In this document: in pieces, positions 1 through 6,029 of the stretch
Position numbering within the stretch: the first letter of the stretch is position 1
Layout of the letters: each line of letters starts with the position of its first letter
NCBI GenBank assembly: GCA_947175285.1
Contig: CAMWMM010000104.1
Coordinates: forward strand, 1 to 11,817
Reading direction: 5' to 3'
Source: an uncultured Lachnospiraceae bacterium
GTDB lineage: Bacteria; Bacillota_A; Clostridia; Lachnospirales; Lachnospiraceae
Length of the DNA: 11,817 nt
Notes under the pieces: model-generated
Told to the model about the DNA's origin: nothing
The model's input: the letters and a program-made list of their open reading frames with translations, nothing else
Database searches by the model: none
Program-made: the position numbers and the translations under genes

Positions 1-170
1 ATGATATTGTATATGAGAATGGTGAGATAAAATCTACGAAAACAACAAACGTGGATGAACATGGCGTAGGTATCAAGAATGTGCTAAAAATCATTGAGAA
101 ATATGGTGGCGCATATGTCATTGAAGATAAGGATAAGGAATTTTTCTTTTCGATTATTATTCCTGCATAA
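1..170 (+). CDS. AgrC-like sensor histidine kinase, C-terminal end (partial)
   Basis: Only the last 55 codons are inside the window, read in the frame that starts at base 3 and ends with TAA at 168-170. The segment contains T-T-N-x-D-x-H-G-V-G-I-K-N-V followed by I-I-E-K-Y-G-G. This is the G-box and closing part of a GHKL-type ATPase domain, as in AgrC-family (HPK10) kinases. The protein should sit in the membrane and phosphorylate a LytTR response regulator after sensing a peptide; the sensor part and the phosphorylated histidine are off the left edge. It lies 128 bp before agrB on the same strand, so it probably belongs to the first agr-like system. A matching response regulator gene would be expected further left, outside the window. 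The family call is firm; pairing with this AgrD is inference. Confidence 0.85.
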   Translation, partial: DIVYENGEIKSTKTTNVDEHGVGIKNVLKIIEKYGGAYVIEDKDKEFFFSIIIPA

Positions 171-208
171 ATGCAATGTAGAATGATTGATTCTAAATTT
201 ATTTTGTG

Positions 209-276
209 CCGTTTTCTGCTAAAAATAGTCCGTTTTCTGCAAGGTGGCTTGTTTTATTTTATATAATAATTCATAC
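209..276 (+). promoter_or_regulatory. LytTR-type direct-repeat promoter of agrBD
   Basis: Two exact copies of CCGTTTTCTGC lie at 209-219 and 230-240, 21 bp apart, preceded by TTTTGTG and followed by AAGG, as at the other boxes in this window. Direct repeats two helical turns apart are the known binding arrangement of AgrA-like LytTR regulators. The core promoter is ambiguous. By analogy with the other boxes, -35 would be TTGTTT (249-254) and -10 TCATAC (271-276). A better TATAAT lies at 262-267, about one helical turn nearer the repeats. The box is downstream of the kinase gene and directly before agrB, which implies autoinduction of the signal genes. Confidence 0.75.
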
Positions 277-298
277 TGAATAATCAAGGAGCATGTTT

Positions 299-883
299 AT
301 GATAGAGAAGATGGCATTAAAGATTGTCAATCAAATGGAGCTAGAGAAGATAATAAGCAAATCAAGCTGTGAATATTATGAATACGCATTAATACGTATG
401 GTTGAACATGTTATAACAGTTGGAACCATGCTGATTTTAGGATTGATATTCAGACAATTCTTACCCACGCTTTGCTTTATGGTGTTCTTTCTTTCACTGA
501 GGAAACGGACAGGGGGATTTCATGCGAACAAGTTTTGGCAGTGTTATCTAGGTACAGTCATATTTTATATTGCAATTATGCAAATTGTACCTATACTTTG
601 CAGAAATCAGACTGTTATGTATGGGTTGCTATTTTTTTCAATGCTTTTAATATGCATCATGGGTACAATAAACCACCCTAATATGGATATGAGCAAGAGT
701 GAATTGAAAGAGTCTAAGAAAGCGGCTAGACTGATGGTTTTGATGGAAGCAATGATACTTGTTGCCTTAGTTTATTTGAAAGTTGATATTCTGTATATTG
801 GATATATGTCAGTGGCTATCATATTATGTGCATTCTTTATGTGTCTGGCAAAAATTATAAAACAGGAGGTGTGTGTAAAATGA
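299..883 (+). CDS. agrB: AgrB-type autoinducer peptide-processing membrane protease
   Basis: AgrB is a membrane cysteine endopeptidase that trims the C-terminal tail of AgrD and forms the thiolactone of the signal peptide. The catalytic pair is present: the segment G-G-F-H-A-N-K-F-W-Q-C has His75 and Cys82 in a 194-residue protein, with the same seven-residue spacing as His77/Cys84 of S. aureus AgrB. About six hydrophobic segments follow, and the N-H-P-N motif near residue 125 is also typical. Length (194 aa) fits the family. An ATG exists at 293, but the ribosome binding site AAGGAG (286-291) is only 1 nt from it and 7 nt from the ATG at 299, so I chose 299. The TGA stop overlaps the start of agrD (ATGA), indicating coupled translation. 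A LytTR-type box lies just upstream. Confidence 0.93.
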   Translation: MIEKMALKIVNQMELEKIISKSSCEYYEYALIRMVEHVITVGTMLILGLIFRQFLPTLCFMVFFLSLRKRTGGFHANKFWQCYLGTVIFYIAIMQIVPILCRNQTVMYGLLFFSMLLICIMGTINHPNMDMSKSELKESKKAARLMVLMEAMILVALVYLKVDILYIGYMSVAIILCAFFMCLAKIIKQEVCVK

Positions 884-1029
884 AGAAAAACAGGAAAATC
901 AAAAAAAAGATGCTCAAGGTTGTGGAGAGGATTGTCCGTAATGAAGTTAAAAGAGATGAGTGGGGAGATCCGCCAATTTGTTCCGGTTTTTTTCACCAGC
1001 CGAAGAGACCGAAGCGGAAAGAGGATTAA
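880..1029 (+). CDS. agrD: AgrD-type cyclic autoinducer peptide precursor
   Basis: This 49-residue gene starts in the ATGA that ends agrB, with AGGAGG at 864-869. Residues 1-26 form a very basic, probably amphipathic helix, which is the membrane-associating leader of AgrD proteins. It is followed by D-E-W-G-D-P-P-I and then Cys34-Ser-Gly-Phe-Phe38-His-Gln-Pro41-Lys-Arg-Pro44 and a charged tail. In staphylococcal AgrD the ring is a Cys plus four residues, followed by x-E-P-x-x-P; here x-Q-P-x-x-P sits in exactly that place. I therefore predict AgrB cleavage after Phe38 and a thiolactone ring C-S-G-F-F, with an N-terminal tail of unknown length. The tail after the ring is unusual in being basic (K-R-P-K-R-K) rather than acidic. 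Size and position make the family call firm; the exact mature peptide is inference. Confidence 0.88.
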   Translation: MKKNRKIKKKMLKVVERIVRNEVKRDEWGDPPICSGFFHQPKRPKRKED

Positions 1030-1103
1030 GATTGAACAGTTAATGTGGCAATAATGATAAATTAAAGATTGTGTTGTACGAGAAAATTAAGTATAAGAAA
1101 AAG

Positions 1104-1141
1104 CCTTTCAGAATGATATAGTGCATCTGAAAGGTTTTTTT
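1104..1141 (+). terminator. Intrinsic terminator after agrBD
   Basis: A 9-bp perfect stem (1104-1112 with 1126-1134) has a 13-nt loop and is followed by seven T residues (1135-1141). It closes the agrBD transcript. The run of A upstream could let it work in the other direction too. It directly abuts the next LytTR box, which begins at 1145. Confidence 0.85.
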
Positions 1142-1144
1142 GTG

Positions 1145-1211
1145 CCGTTTTCTGCAAAAAATGACCGCATTCTGCAAGGGTAATTGACCTTTAACCATTT
1201 TTTGCTATTAT
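1145..1211 (+). promoter_or_regulatory. LytTR-type direct-repeat promoter of the exported-protein operon
   Basis: CCGTTTTCTGC (1145-1155) and the variant CCGCATTCTGC (1165-1175) are 20 bp apart. They are followed by AAGG, a -35-like TTGACC (1184-1189), a 16-bp spacer and a -10-like TATTAT (1206-1211). The second repeat ends 30 bp before the -10. Transcription would begin near 1218, giving an untranslated leader of about 87 nt before the ATG at 1305. Confidence 0.78.
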
Positions 1212-1304
1212 ACAGGTAGGAAAGTTTATCAAATAATCAATGATAATGCAGGACTAGAAACAAAAGACAGTGAAACAAATATTAAAGGAAGGGGTTGTTG
1301 TCTT

Positions 1305-2774
1305 ATGAAGAGAAAATTTCTCGCAACTATTTTAACATTTGCAATGGCAGTAGGAGTGGTTTTTACAGGTTCAGGAATAACCGCAATGGCAGCGGAAAGC
1401 GTTACCGAACTTGAAGAAAAAATTGCAGCCGGGAATATGGCAGATGATGATCAGATGGAGTTTGTCCAGATTTCGGACGAAGAACTTCCCGAAAATACTA
1501 TTTCGGAAGAAACTATGAATGTAATGATCAGGCAGTTCAATGGAGGAGCGGGAATCGGCATTGCCACATATGCAGATGAAGTAGATACAACAAATACGAA
1601 TCCAAGCTATGCTGTTCCGGTATCAAATAACTCCGCATATCAGGGTGCGATTGAAAGCGAAAATGAAGTACGGTGGTACACATTTACACTTAGCCAGAAA
1701 AGCACTGTAACCATTTTTATGCAGATGGCAGATACAATGGATGCAGATTTGTATATCTGTTCCGATGACTTTACCATTGTCGGAGGAAGTGCAAGTGAAG
1801 GCGCAGGGGTATCAGAATTAGCGGGATCAGTGCTTGAAGCAGGAACGTATTATCTTGCGATAGAAGGATATGAAGGAACAGGCGATTTTGCATTCCTGTA
1901 CTTCCAAAGCTCTGTTGATGCTGATTATGAGATTAACGATTCTGCATCATCAGCAACAAATGTTTCACTTAATTCAAGCATTACTGGGGTTATAGACAGC
2001 CCTATTGATATTGATTATTACAAACTGACGGTAACCAAAACTACAATAATGAGATACTCCATTTCATCATCTATGGGATATTCGATAGTTTATGCCGGGA
2101 AATCCGGTGACAATGCTGCAATATATGCGGTCAATGGCGATATATACATGGTTAAGATGTTGCCGGGAACATATTATTTTGCAGTTTTGAGTGAAGATGA
2201 CCAATATTCAGCTACATCTACATATACAATCAATTTCAACAAAATTGCAGAATTGGCAAATGGCGGCGGTTCGGATATTATCGGCATATGTGAGAAAGCG
2301 GGTATTGTTTTTCAGTCAGATATTGACGGAACCAATTGTTATGTGAATGGAAATCCGATTGATTACAGTTATTCCTATGTGAATAATTTATCTAATTCCG
2401 CAGGTTCGCAGAGTTATAATATTACAATTCAGAAGAGAAACGATGTCCGTGTATATCTTGGAGATGGAGAATTTGCACCGAGCGCAGTATATTACCATAG
2501 TTCTACAAGACCTGCTATGAAGGTAAGCAGCAGGGCAGCACTGGAACTTACATTTTATGCGGATAAAGACTTTTACAGCATACATTGCAGATGTACAGGA
2601 GCGTATGATATGAACAATTTTTGGGATGAAACAAATGTTGTTCAGGTGCTGATTGATCCCAGCACAGGAAAATTGATAGATATAGTGCAGTTTAACTATT
2701 ACTATGATTTTGCACCAGTGGGAACGAACTATATTACCATTACAAGACCATACATAATGACATTTTATCAATAA
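1305..2774 (+). CDS. Secreted protein with two PPC-like beta domains
   Basis: A 489-residue exported protein of unknown role. Residues 1-30 are a classical signal peptide (basic start, hydrophobic core, cleavage probably after A-M-A-A). After an acidic linker, residues about 108-205 resemble a bacterial pre-peptidase C-terminal (PPC) domain, with W-Y-T-F-T-L, D-A-D-L-Y-I and L-E-A-G-T-Y-Y-L-A-I-E-G. Residues about 208-312 look like a second copy, with E-I-N-D-S-A-S-S-A-T and D-I-D-Y-Y-K-L-T-V. The last 175 residues match nothing I recognise. PPC domains usually flank secreted peptidases, but no protease motif is visible here, so a binding or adhesive role is more likely. The ribosome binding site AAAGGAAGGGG (1284-1294) supports the start. 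It is the first gene after a LytTR-type promoter, so it is probably quorum-sensing controlled. Confidence 0.8.
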   Translation: MKRKFLATILTFAMAVGVVFTGSGITAMAAESVTELEEKIAAGNMADDDQMEFVQISDEELPENTISEETMNVMIRQFNGGAGIGIATYADEVDTTNTNPSYAVPVSNNSAYQGAIESENEVRWYTFTLSQKSTVTIFMQMADTMDADLYICSDDFTIVGGSASEGAGVSELAGSVLEAGTYYLAIEGYEGTGDFAFLYFQSSVDADYEINDSASSATNVSLNSSITGVIDSPIDIDYYKLTVTKTTIMRYSISSSMGYSIVYAGKSGDNAAIYAVNGDIYMVKMLPGTYYFAVLSEDDQYSATSTYTINFNKIAELANGGGSDIIGICEKAGIVFQSDIDGTNCYVNGNPIDYSYSYVNNLSNSAGSQSYNITIQKRNDVRVYLGDGEFAPSAVYYHSSTRPAMKVSSRAALELTFYADKDFYSIHCRCTGAYDMNNFWDETNVVQVLIDPSTGKLIDIVQFNYYYDFAPVGTNYITITRPYIMTFYQ

Positions 2775-2788
2775 AGGGAGGCATATCT

Positions 2789-3574
2789 ATGAAAGTTTCA
2801 GGTAATGACGGAATTAGCACAGCCGTTACAAGCAATGCAGGTTATGCTAATTTGCCACAAAATGCAGCATCTAAAGAGGTAAAAAAAGAGGAGCCAATAA
2901 AAATTGACATTTCTAAGGAGGGCAGGGAGCAGTATAGAAAAAGTTTATCTGCCTACAATCAGGGAAAAATGGGATTGGAATCAGTGCAGGCACAGAAAAA
3001 TATCTTAAAGCATTTAAGCATGGATTCTGATTTTGAGTCGAAGTTTCATAAAGAAGCTGAAATGATGTCGGTGGCAGCAAGAGAAAAAGGTACAGCAATG
3101 AGTGTCCAGGGCAAGGCAGAGAACTATTTCAGTACATATGCAAAAATGTATGATGAAATCGTTCAGGGATATGAAGCCGGAACCAGAGAGACATATGTTT
3201 CCGAAGAAGGCGGGTATAGAAAGCTGACAAAAGAGGAAGAACTTTCTGCACTGGATAAGACTTTCGGAAAAATTGCAGGGGACTTTGAAAAACGGGAAAC
3301 AGTAAACCAGAATGCCCGTAACATAATAGAAGAGGGTTTTAAAAAGTTTGCACCTTATAGGAAAGCAAAGGCTGGCAGCACAGCAGCAGTCGCTGAGAAA
3401 GAAACAAACGCTAACAGCACGACAACAACTACCGAAAAGGAAAGCAAAGAAACAACCAGTAACGTCGTTGAGGGTATCAGCAAAAAAATGATTAACGCTG
3501 CTGATCTTTTCAAGGCGGGATATGGCAAGGGTGATTTAGCGACACTTTTGGCAGGGATTAATATGTTTGAGTAA
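2789..3574 (+). CDS. Leaderless helical protein of unknown function
   Basis: A 261-residue protein starting 14 bp after the preceding stop, with AAAGGGAGG (2773-2781) overlapping that stop codon, so it is surely co-transcribed. It has no signal peptide and no membrane segment. Residues about 27-45 contain K-I-D-I-S-K-E-G-R-E-Q-Y-R, a phrase I associate with uncharacterised Lachnospiraceae proteins, but I cannot name the family safely. The middle (about 45-190) is predicted to be mostly helical and rich in Lys, Glu and Gln. Residues about 194-226 are a low-complexity Thr/Ser/Lys/Glu linker including T-T-T-T-T, followed by a short Gly-rich end. The position between secreted proteins suggests a role at the envelope or export by another route, but this is inference. 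Confidence 0.75.
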   Translation: MKVSGNDGISTAVTSNAGYANLPQNAASKEVKKEEPIKIDISKEGREQYRKSLSAYNQGKMGLESVQAQKNILKHLSMDSDFESKFHKEAEMMSVAAREKGTAMSVQGKAENYFSTYAKMYDEIVQGYEAGTRETYVSEEGGYRKLTKEEELSALDKTFGKIAGDFEKRETVNQNARNIIEEGFKKFAPYRKAKAGSTAAVAEKETNANSTTTTTEKESKETTSNVVEGISKKMINAADLFKAGYGKGDLATLLAGINMFE

Positions 3575-3641
3575 TTATAATTTATATTATAAAAAACAAT
3601 ACAATTATAAATCAGGATTTTAATACAAGGGAGGTTCATTT

Positions 3642-4334
3642 ATGTCAAAAATTACAGATTATGGATTTTTGTTTCAACAGATGTTTGGAACAAAAGGTGC
3701 AAAAACTACAAGTGCAATAGGTAGTTTTCAATTATCGCAGTTAAACAGTGGTTCTGTGCAGGCACAATTAAGAGCTGCTGGTATTGATACGAACAGCGCT
3801 CAATATAAGGCTGCAATAAAAGAAATGATGCAGAATGGAAACGGTGCAATGTACACAAATATCCAGTGCATTAAAAATTCTATGAAATGTTACGATAAAG
3901 ACGGCGATTATATCAACCCTAGAAACGGACTTGCCGGACTTGTGCTGACGGATGAAAATGCGAGTCGTCAGAAGCGTATTATTTCCATTCCGGAAAGTAG
4001 CAAAGATGAAATGTTTGAACAAACGAAAAAGGAATTTTTACAAGAAAACGGTGTTGCGAATGGAGATACGACGAGACGCACGGACGTATATGACAATCTG
4101 TACAGAAAGACGAAGAAGGATGACCGCTTGGCGGCAGGATATACGATGCAACAGTATGAGCGGGCATATAGAAATGCATTTTATGCTGCGGCAAAGAAAG
4201 CTGATCCTAAATGGGAAATAGGGAAGCCAATTCCTTCTGGAGCATTGGACGGTATCACAAGAGAATCTGTGGAAGCTAATTTGAAGAAATCAGGTAATTC
4301 ACTGGCACAGGCATCAGTGGATACAAGGATATAG
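3642..4334 (+). CDS. Leaderless protein of unknown function
   Basis: A 230-residue protein preceded by AAGGGAGG at 3627-3634, 7 nt before the ATG. It starts M-S-K-I-T-D-Y-G-F-L-F-Q-Q-M-F-G and has no signal peptide or membrane segment. The N-terminal third is rich in Gln, Ser and Ala. A D-K-D-G-D-Y-I-N phrase near residue 87 resembles a calcium-loop fragment but is not a full EF-hand. The rest is charged and probably helical. It resembles small domain-of-unknown-function proteins of gut Eubacterium/Roseburia-type bacteria; I am not certain which family. It follows the gene at 2789 by 67 bp with no terminator between, so the two probably work together under the agr-type promoter. A strongly AT-rich short palindrome (3575-3592) lies in the gap. 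Confidence 0.72.
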   Translation: MSKITDYGFLFQQMFGTKGAKTTSAIGSFQLSQLNSGSVQAQLRAAGIDTNSAQYKAAIKEMMQNGNGAMYTNIQCIKNSMKCYDKDGDYINPRNGLAGLVLTDENASRQKRIISIPESSKDEMFEQTKKEFLQENGVANGDTTRRTDVYDNLYRKTKKDDRLAAGYTMQQYERAYRNAFYAAAKKADPKWEIGKPIPSGALDGITRESVEANLKKSGNSLAQASVDTRI

Positions 4335-4396
4335 TAAATTAGTTTTATATGGCATATATTTCACTGATTATTTCAAATTTTAGAGGAGGTCATAAA

Positions 4397-4846
4397 ATGA
4401 AAAGAGCAACAAAGAGAATTTTTACGGCTGTTATGGCTTGCATGATGGCTTGCATGATGTTTGTAACACCTGTATTTGCTGCAACCAATAATTTCAGCAA
4501 AACAACAGTAAAATTGAATGCGCTTAGTGGCGGAGAATCAAGATATAGTCAGGTTACATCGGGAAGTGTTTCGGGAAGTAATCGTTCTATAACTAAGGTA
4601 GAGTTATACTGTAATGTAGCTAGTGGAACAGATCCTTATACAATCTATGTTGAAAGTCCTAGTGGAACAGTAAAATCTATCTCAGGACCGTCCAGAAGTG
4701 GAAATGTTACCATAAATGGATTTGCAGGCGAAGATCCGTCTGGAACATGGACAATATGGATTAAAAATAATGGTGTATCTTATAATGGAAATATCTATCC
4801 GGCTTCAACGGTAACGATAACATTAAAAGTATCTTACAGTTATTAA
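4397..4846 (+). CDS. Small secreted P-domain-like beta-sandwich protein
   Basis: A 149-residue exported protein. The ATG at 4397 is chosen over an in-frame ATG at 4349 because AGAGGAGG (4383-4390) is 7 nt before it and the signal peptide starts exactly there: basic M-K-R-A-T-K-R, hydrophobic core, then V-F-A-A with cleavage near residue 28-29. The mature part is rich in Ser, Thr, Gly and beta-strand pattern. It contains V-E-S-P-S-G-T and G-F-A-G-E-D-P-S-G-T-W-T-I-W-I, which resembles the core of the proprotein-convertase P-domain (S-P-S-G-T ... G-E-x-x-x-G-x-W-x-L). Here the domain stands alone, without a protease. The protein ends in Y-S-Y like its neighbour at 5011, to which it is clearly related. 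The core of the signal peptide contains a 12-bp tandem DNA duplication. Confidence 0.8.
   Translation: MKRATKRIFTAVMACMMACMMFVTPVFAATNNFSKTTVKLNALSGGESRYSQVTSGSVSGSNRSITKVELYCNVASGTDPYTIYVESPSGTVKSISGPSRSGNVTINGFAGEDPSGTWTIWIKNNGVSYNGNIYPASTVTITLKVSYSY
4433..4456 (+). repeat. 12-bp perfect tandem repeat within signal-peptide codons
   Basis: ATGGCTTGCATG occurs twice in a row (4433-4444, 4445-4456), encoding Met-Ala-Cys-Met twice within the hydrophobic core of the signal peptide. The unit is a multiple of three, so gain or loss of a copy would lengthen or shorten the core by four residues without a frameshift. Confidence 0.8.
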
Positions 4847-4902
4847 GGCAGATTGTATCAAATGAGGTATTGTAACATGTGAAGTATATGCCAATATAAT
4901 AA

Positions 4903-4957
4903 TAGTCCTCTTGAGTTGGCAAGAAGTTCAGCTCAAGAGGATTAATAATATTATTTT
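4903..4957 (+). terminator. Long hairpin, possible terminator between the two P-domain-like genes
   Basis: Bases 4903-4919 can pair with 4928-4944 (17 pairs with three G-U, centred on CCTCTTGAG/CTCAAGAGG), with an 8-nt loop. The following stretch is AT-rich with TTATTTT at 4951-4957 rather than an immediate T run, so termination may be partial. It could instead stabilise the upstream mRNA. If it terminates, the gene at 5011 would need its own promoter, and I see no convincing one. Confidence 0.5.
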
Positions 4958-5010
4958 GAGGATATTTTTGTGAAGTTGTTGCAATCAATGTAAGTTTGGA
5001 AAGGTGTTTT

Positions 5011-5472
5011 ATGAAAAAAGTATTATCAATTATTTTGTGTGTAAGTTTGTGTATAATGTATAATTTGCCTGTATCAGCAACGGAAATAATGCCAAAAGAA
5101 AATGTTATAGAGAAAGAAGAAGCCAGTACAACATTGGGTTCAAATTCCTATAGTAAGGTATTGCCAAAGTTAAGTTCAGTAAATGGTACTGCATCAAAAA
5201 TTGTAACTTTCTCAACTGGTTCCACAAGTGGCAGTGCGCAAATTACTTCAATAAAGTTATATGTACGTGTGGCTTCGGGAAGTTCTCCATTTATTCTTAA
5301 TATGCAGGCTCCAGATGGAACAATATATAGTTTTGTCATAACAAAAAGTGAAACTATAATATTAGATAATTTTAACGGATGCGATCTATCAGGTAGCTGG
5401 AAAATATGGATTGAAACACAAGGAACAGCGTCAACAGCCGATATTACTGTGACACTAAATTACAGTTACTAG
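5011..5472 (+). CDS. Small secreted P-domain-like protein, paralog of the 4397 gene
   Basis: A 153-residue protein with a signal peptide (M-K-K-V-L-S-I-I-L-C..., cleavage near V-S-A at 21-23). GGAAAGG (4998-5004) sits 6 nt before the ATG at 5011, which is preferred over an in-frame TTG at 4996. A Glu/Lys-rich linker (24-40) precedes a domain that aligns with the protein at 4397: I-T-S-I-K-L-Y-V-R-V-A-S-G against I-T-K-V-E-L-Y-C-N-V-A-S-G, A-P-D-G-T against S-P-S-G-T, D-L-S-G-S-W-K-I-W-I against D-P-S-G-T-W-T-I-W-I, and the same Y-S-Y end. The pair looks like a diverged tandem duplication. The fold assignment to P-domain-like beta-sandwich is by motif only. It is the last gene before the terminator at 5520. 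Confidence 0.8.
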   Translation: MKKVLSIILCVSLCIMYNLPVSATEIMPKENVIEKEEASTTLGSNSYSKVLPKLSSVNGTASKIVTFSTGSTSGSAQITSIKLYVRVASGSSPFILNMQAPDGTIYSFVITKSETIILDNFNGCDLSGSWKIWIETQGTASTADITVTLNYSY

Positions 5473-5519
5473 ATTAGGGCAAGTACGCTTATAATTTGTT
5501 TTTTATCAAGGATCTTAGT

Positions 5520-5561
5520 TACGCATGATAAATTTTCCCGATATTGTCATGCGTATTTTTA
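5520..5561 (+). terminator. Intrinsic terminator closing the exported-protein operon
   Basis: Bases 5520-5531 pair with 5544-5555 (TACGCATGA/TCATGCGTA core plus three more pairs, one G-U), with a 12-nt loop, followed by TTTTT. It is a strong terminator 48 bp after the stop codon at 5472. Confidence 0.88.
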
Positions 5562-5668
5562 TACATATAACTTTTCGTTAGTCCCCTGCGGTTTTGCAAT
5601 AGGGAAATTTAGTTGATGATATTTTTCACATAGATTTATGTTTAGGAAATAAGTGATTAAGTACAAGA

Positions 5669-5708
5669 AAAACCTTTCAGAGTTTCAGGTATTATCTGAG
5701 AGGTTTTG
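5669..5708 (+). terminator. Second intrinsic terminator, copy of the agrBD terminator module
   Basis: An 11-bp stem (5671-5681 with 5695-5705, one G-U) with a 13-nt loop is flanked by A residues on the left and T residues on the right. It closely resembles the terminator at 1104-1141 in stem sequence, loop size and its position directly before a LytTR box. No gene lies between it and the preceding terminator, so it is either redundant or left over from a lost gene. Confidence 0.7.
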
Positions 5709-5710
5709 TG

Positions 5711-5777
5711 CCGTTTTCTGCAAAAAATGTCCGTTTTCTGCGAAGGTACTGTTATTCTAATTTATTCTTGGTATGAT
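5711..5777 (+). promoter_or_regulatory. LytTR-type direct-repeat promoter of a short transcript
   Basis: Two exact copies of CCGTTTTCTGC lie at 5711-5721 and 5731-5741, 20 bp apart. A -10-like TATGAT (5772-5777) follows 30 bp after the second copy, with TGTTAT (5750-5755) at the -35 position and a 16-bp spacer. This is the same geometry as the boxes at 1145 and 8310. No protein gene starts within the next 365 bp. Confidence 0.75.
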
Positions 5778-5783
5778 GTAATT

Positions 5784-5873
5784 TGTTGTGTAAAATCACG
5801 ACATAAAACGTATGAAAAGGATTATTTAGAGTACACCTGATAACACATAGCTGTTGTTAGGTGTATATTTTTA
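5784..5873 (+). ncRNA. Putative LytTR-controlled small RNA of about 90 nt
   Basis: The predicted start is about 7 nt after the -10 at 5772-5777, and the end is the terminator at 5832-5873. Near the 5' end, 5785-5790 can pair with 5797-5802 (6 bp, one G-U, 6-nt loop). An unpaired A-rich linker (about 5803-5831) contains ATGAAAAGG and a five-codon frame ATG...TAG (5812-5829) without a ribosome binding site, which is too short and unsupported to call a gene. Promoter plus terminator with no gene between is the usual layout of a bacterial small RNA; a prematurely terminated leader is the alternative. No expression evidence is available. Confidence 0.45.
5832..5873 (+). terminator. Strong intrinsic terminator of the putative small RNA
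   Basis: Bases 5832-5845 pair with 5852-5865 (14 bp with two G-U pairs), with a 6-nt loop, followed by TATTTTTAT. It is the longest well-paired terminator in the window and lies only about 50 nt after the predicted start site. Confidence 0.85.
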
Positions 5874-5932
5874 TGCCATAAATTTTGATGTTATATTTTT
5901 TGCAGAGATTTGTATATAGGGGATATTTGAAA

Positions 5933-6029
5933 TGGGTAATCCAGTACAATATATTCCTTCAAACTGAATACAGCAGTTTACGAGTACCCAAATCGACATG
6001 GCAGGTCGGTGCGGTGTACTCTTTTTTTT
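5933..6029 (+). promoter_or_regulatory. Structured leader with terminator, possible attenuator before the XRE gene
   Basis: A two-part hairpin forms from 5982-5989 with 6013-6021 (outer, one bulge) and 5992-5997 with 6005-6010 (inner), followed by eight T residues (6022-6029); this is a good terminator. A competing pairing is possible between TGGGTA (5933-5938) and TACCCA (5985-5990). It encloses a separate hairpin (5961-5966 with 5974-5979) and would break the terminator's 5' arm. Such mutually exclusive pairings are seen in attenuators. I see no clear promoter for it and recognise no known riboswitch class. Confidence 0.45.

Noticed and set aside
3575..3592. AT-only palindrome between two operon genes, considered as promoter or terminator
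   Set aside because: TATAAT is present by chance in AT-rich sequence, with no -35 at proper distance. The stem is too weak to terminate.
4895..4900. TATAAT as a promoter for the second P-domain-like gene
   Set aside because: No good -35 at 16-18 bp, and it lies before the long hairpin at 4903-4944, so it would be terminated or attenuated.
5570..5650. Possible hairpin around TCCCCTGC ... GCAATAGGGA after the operon terminator
   Set aside because: The pairing is broken and short, with no following T tract; I see nothing functional in this stretch.
5812..5829. Five-codon frame ATG-AAA-AGG-ATT-ATT-TAG inside the putative small RNA
   Set aside because: Too short and without a ribosome binding site; it does not resemble an agrD.
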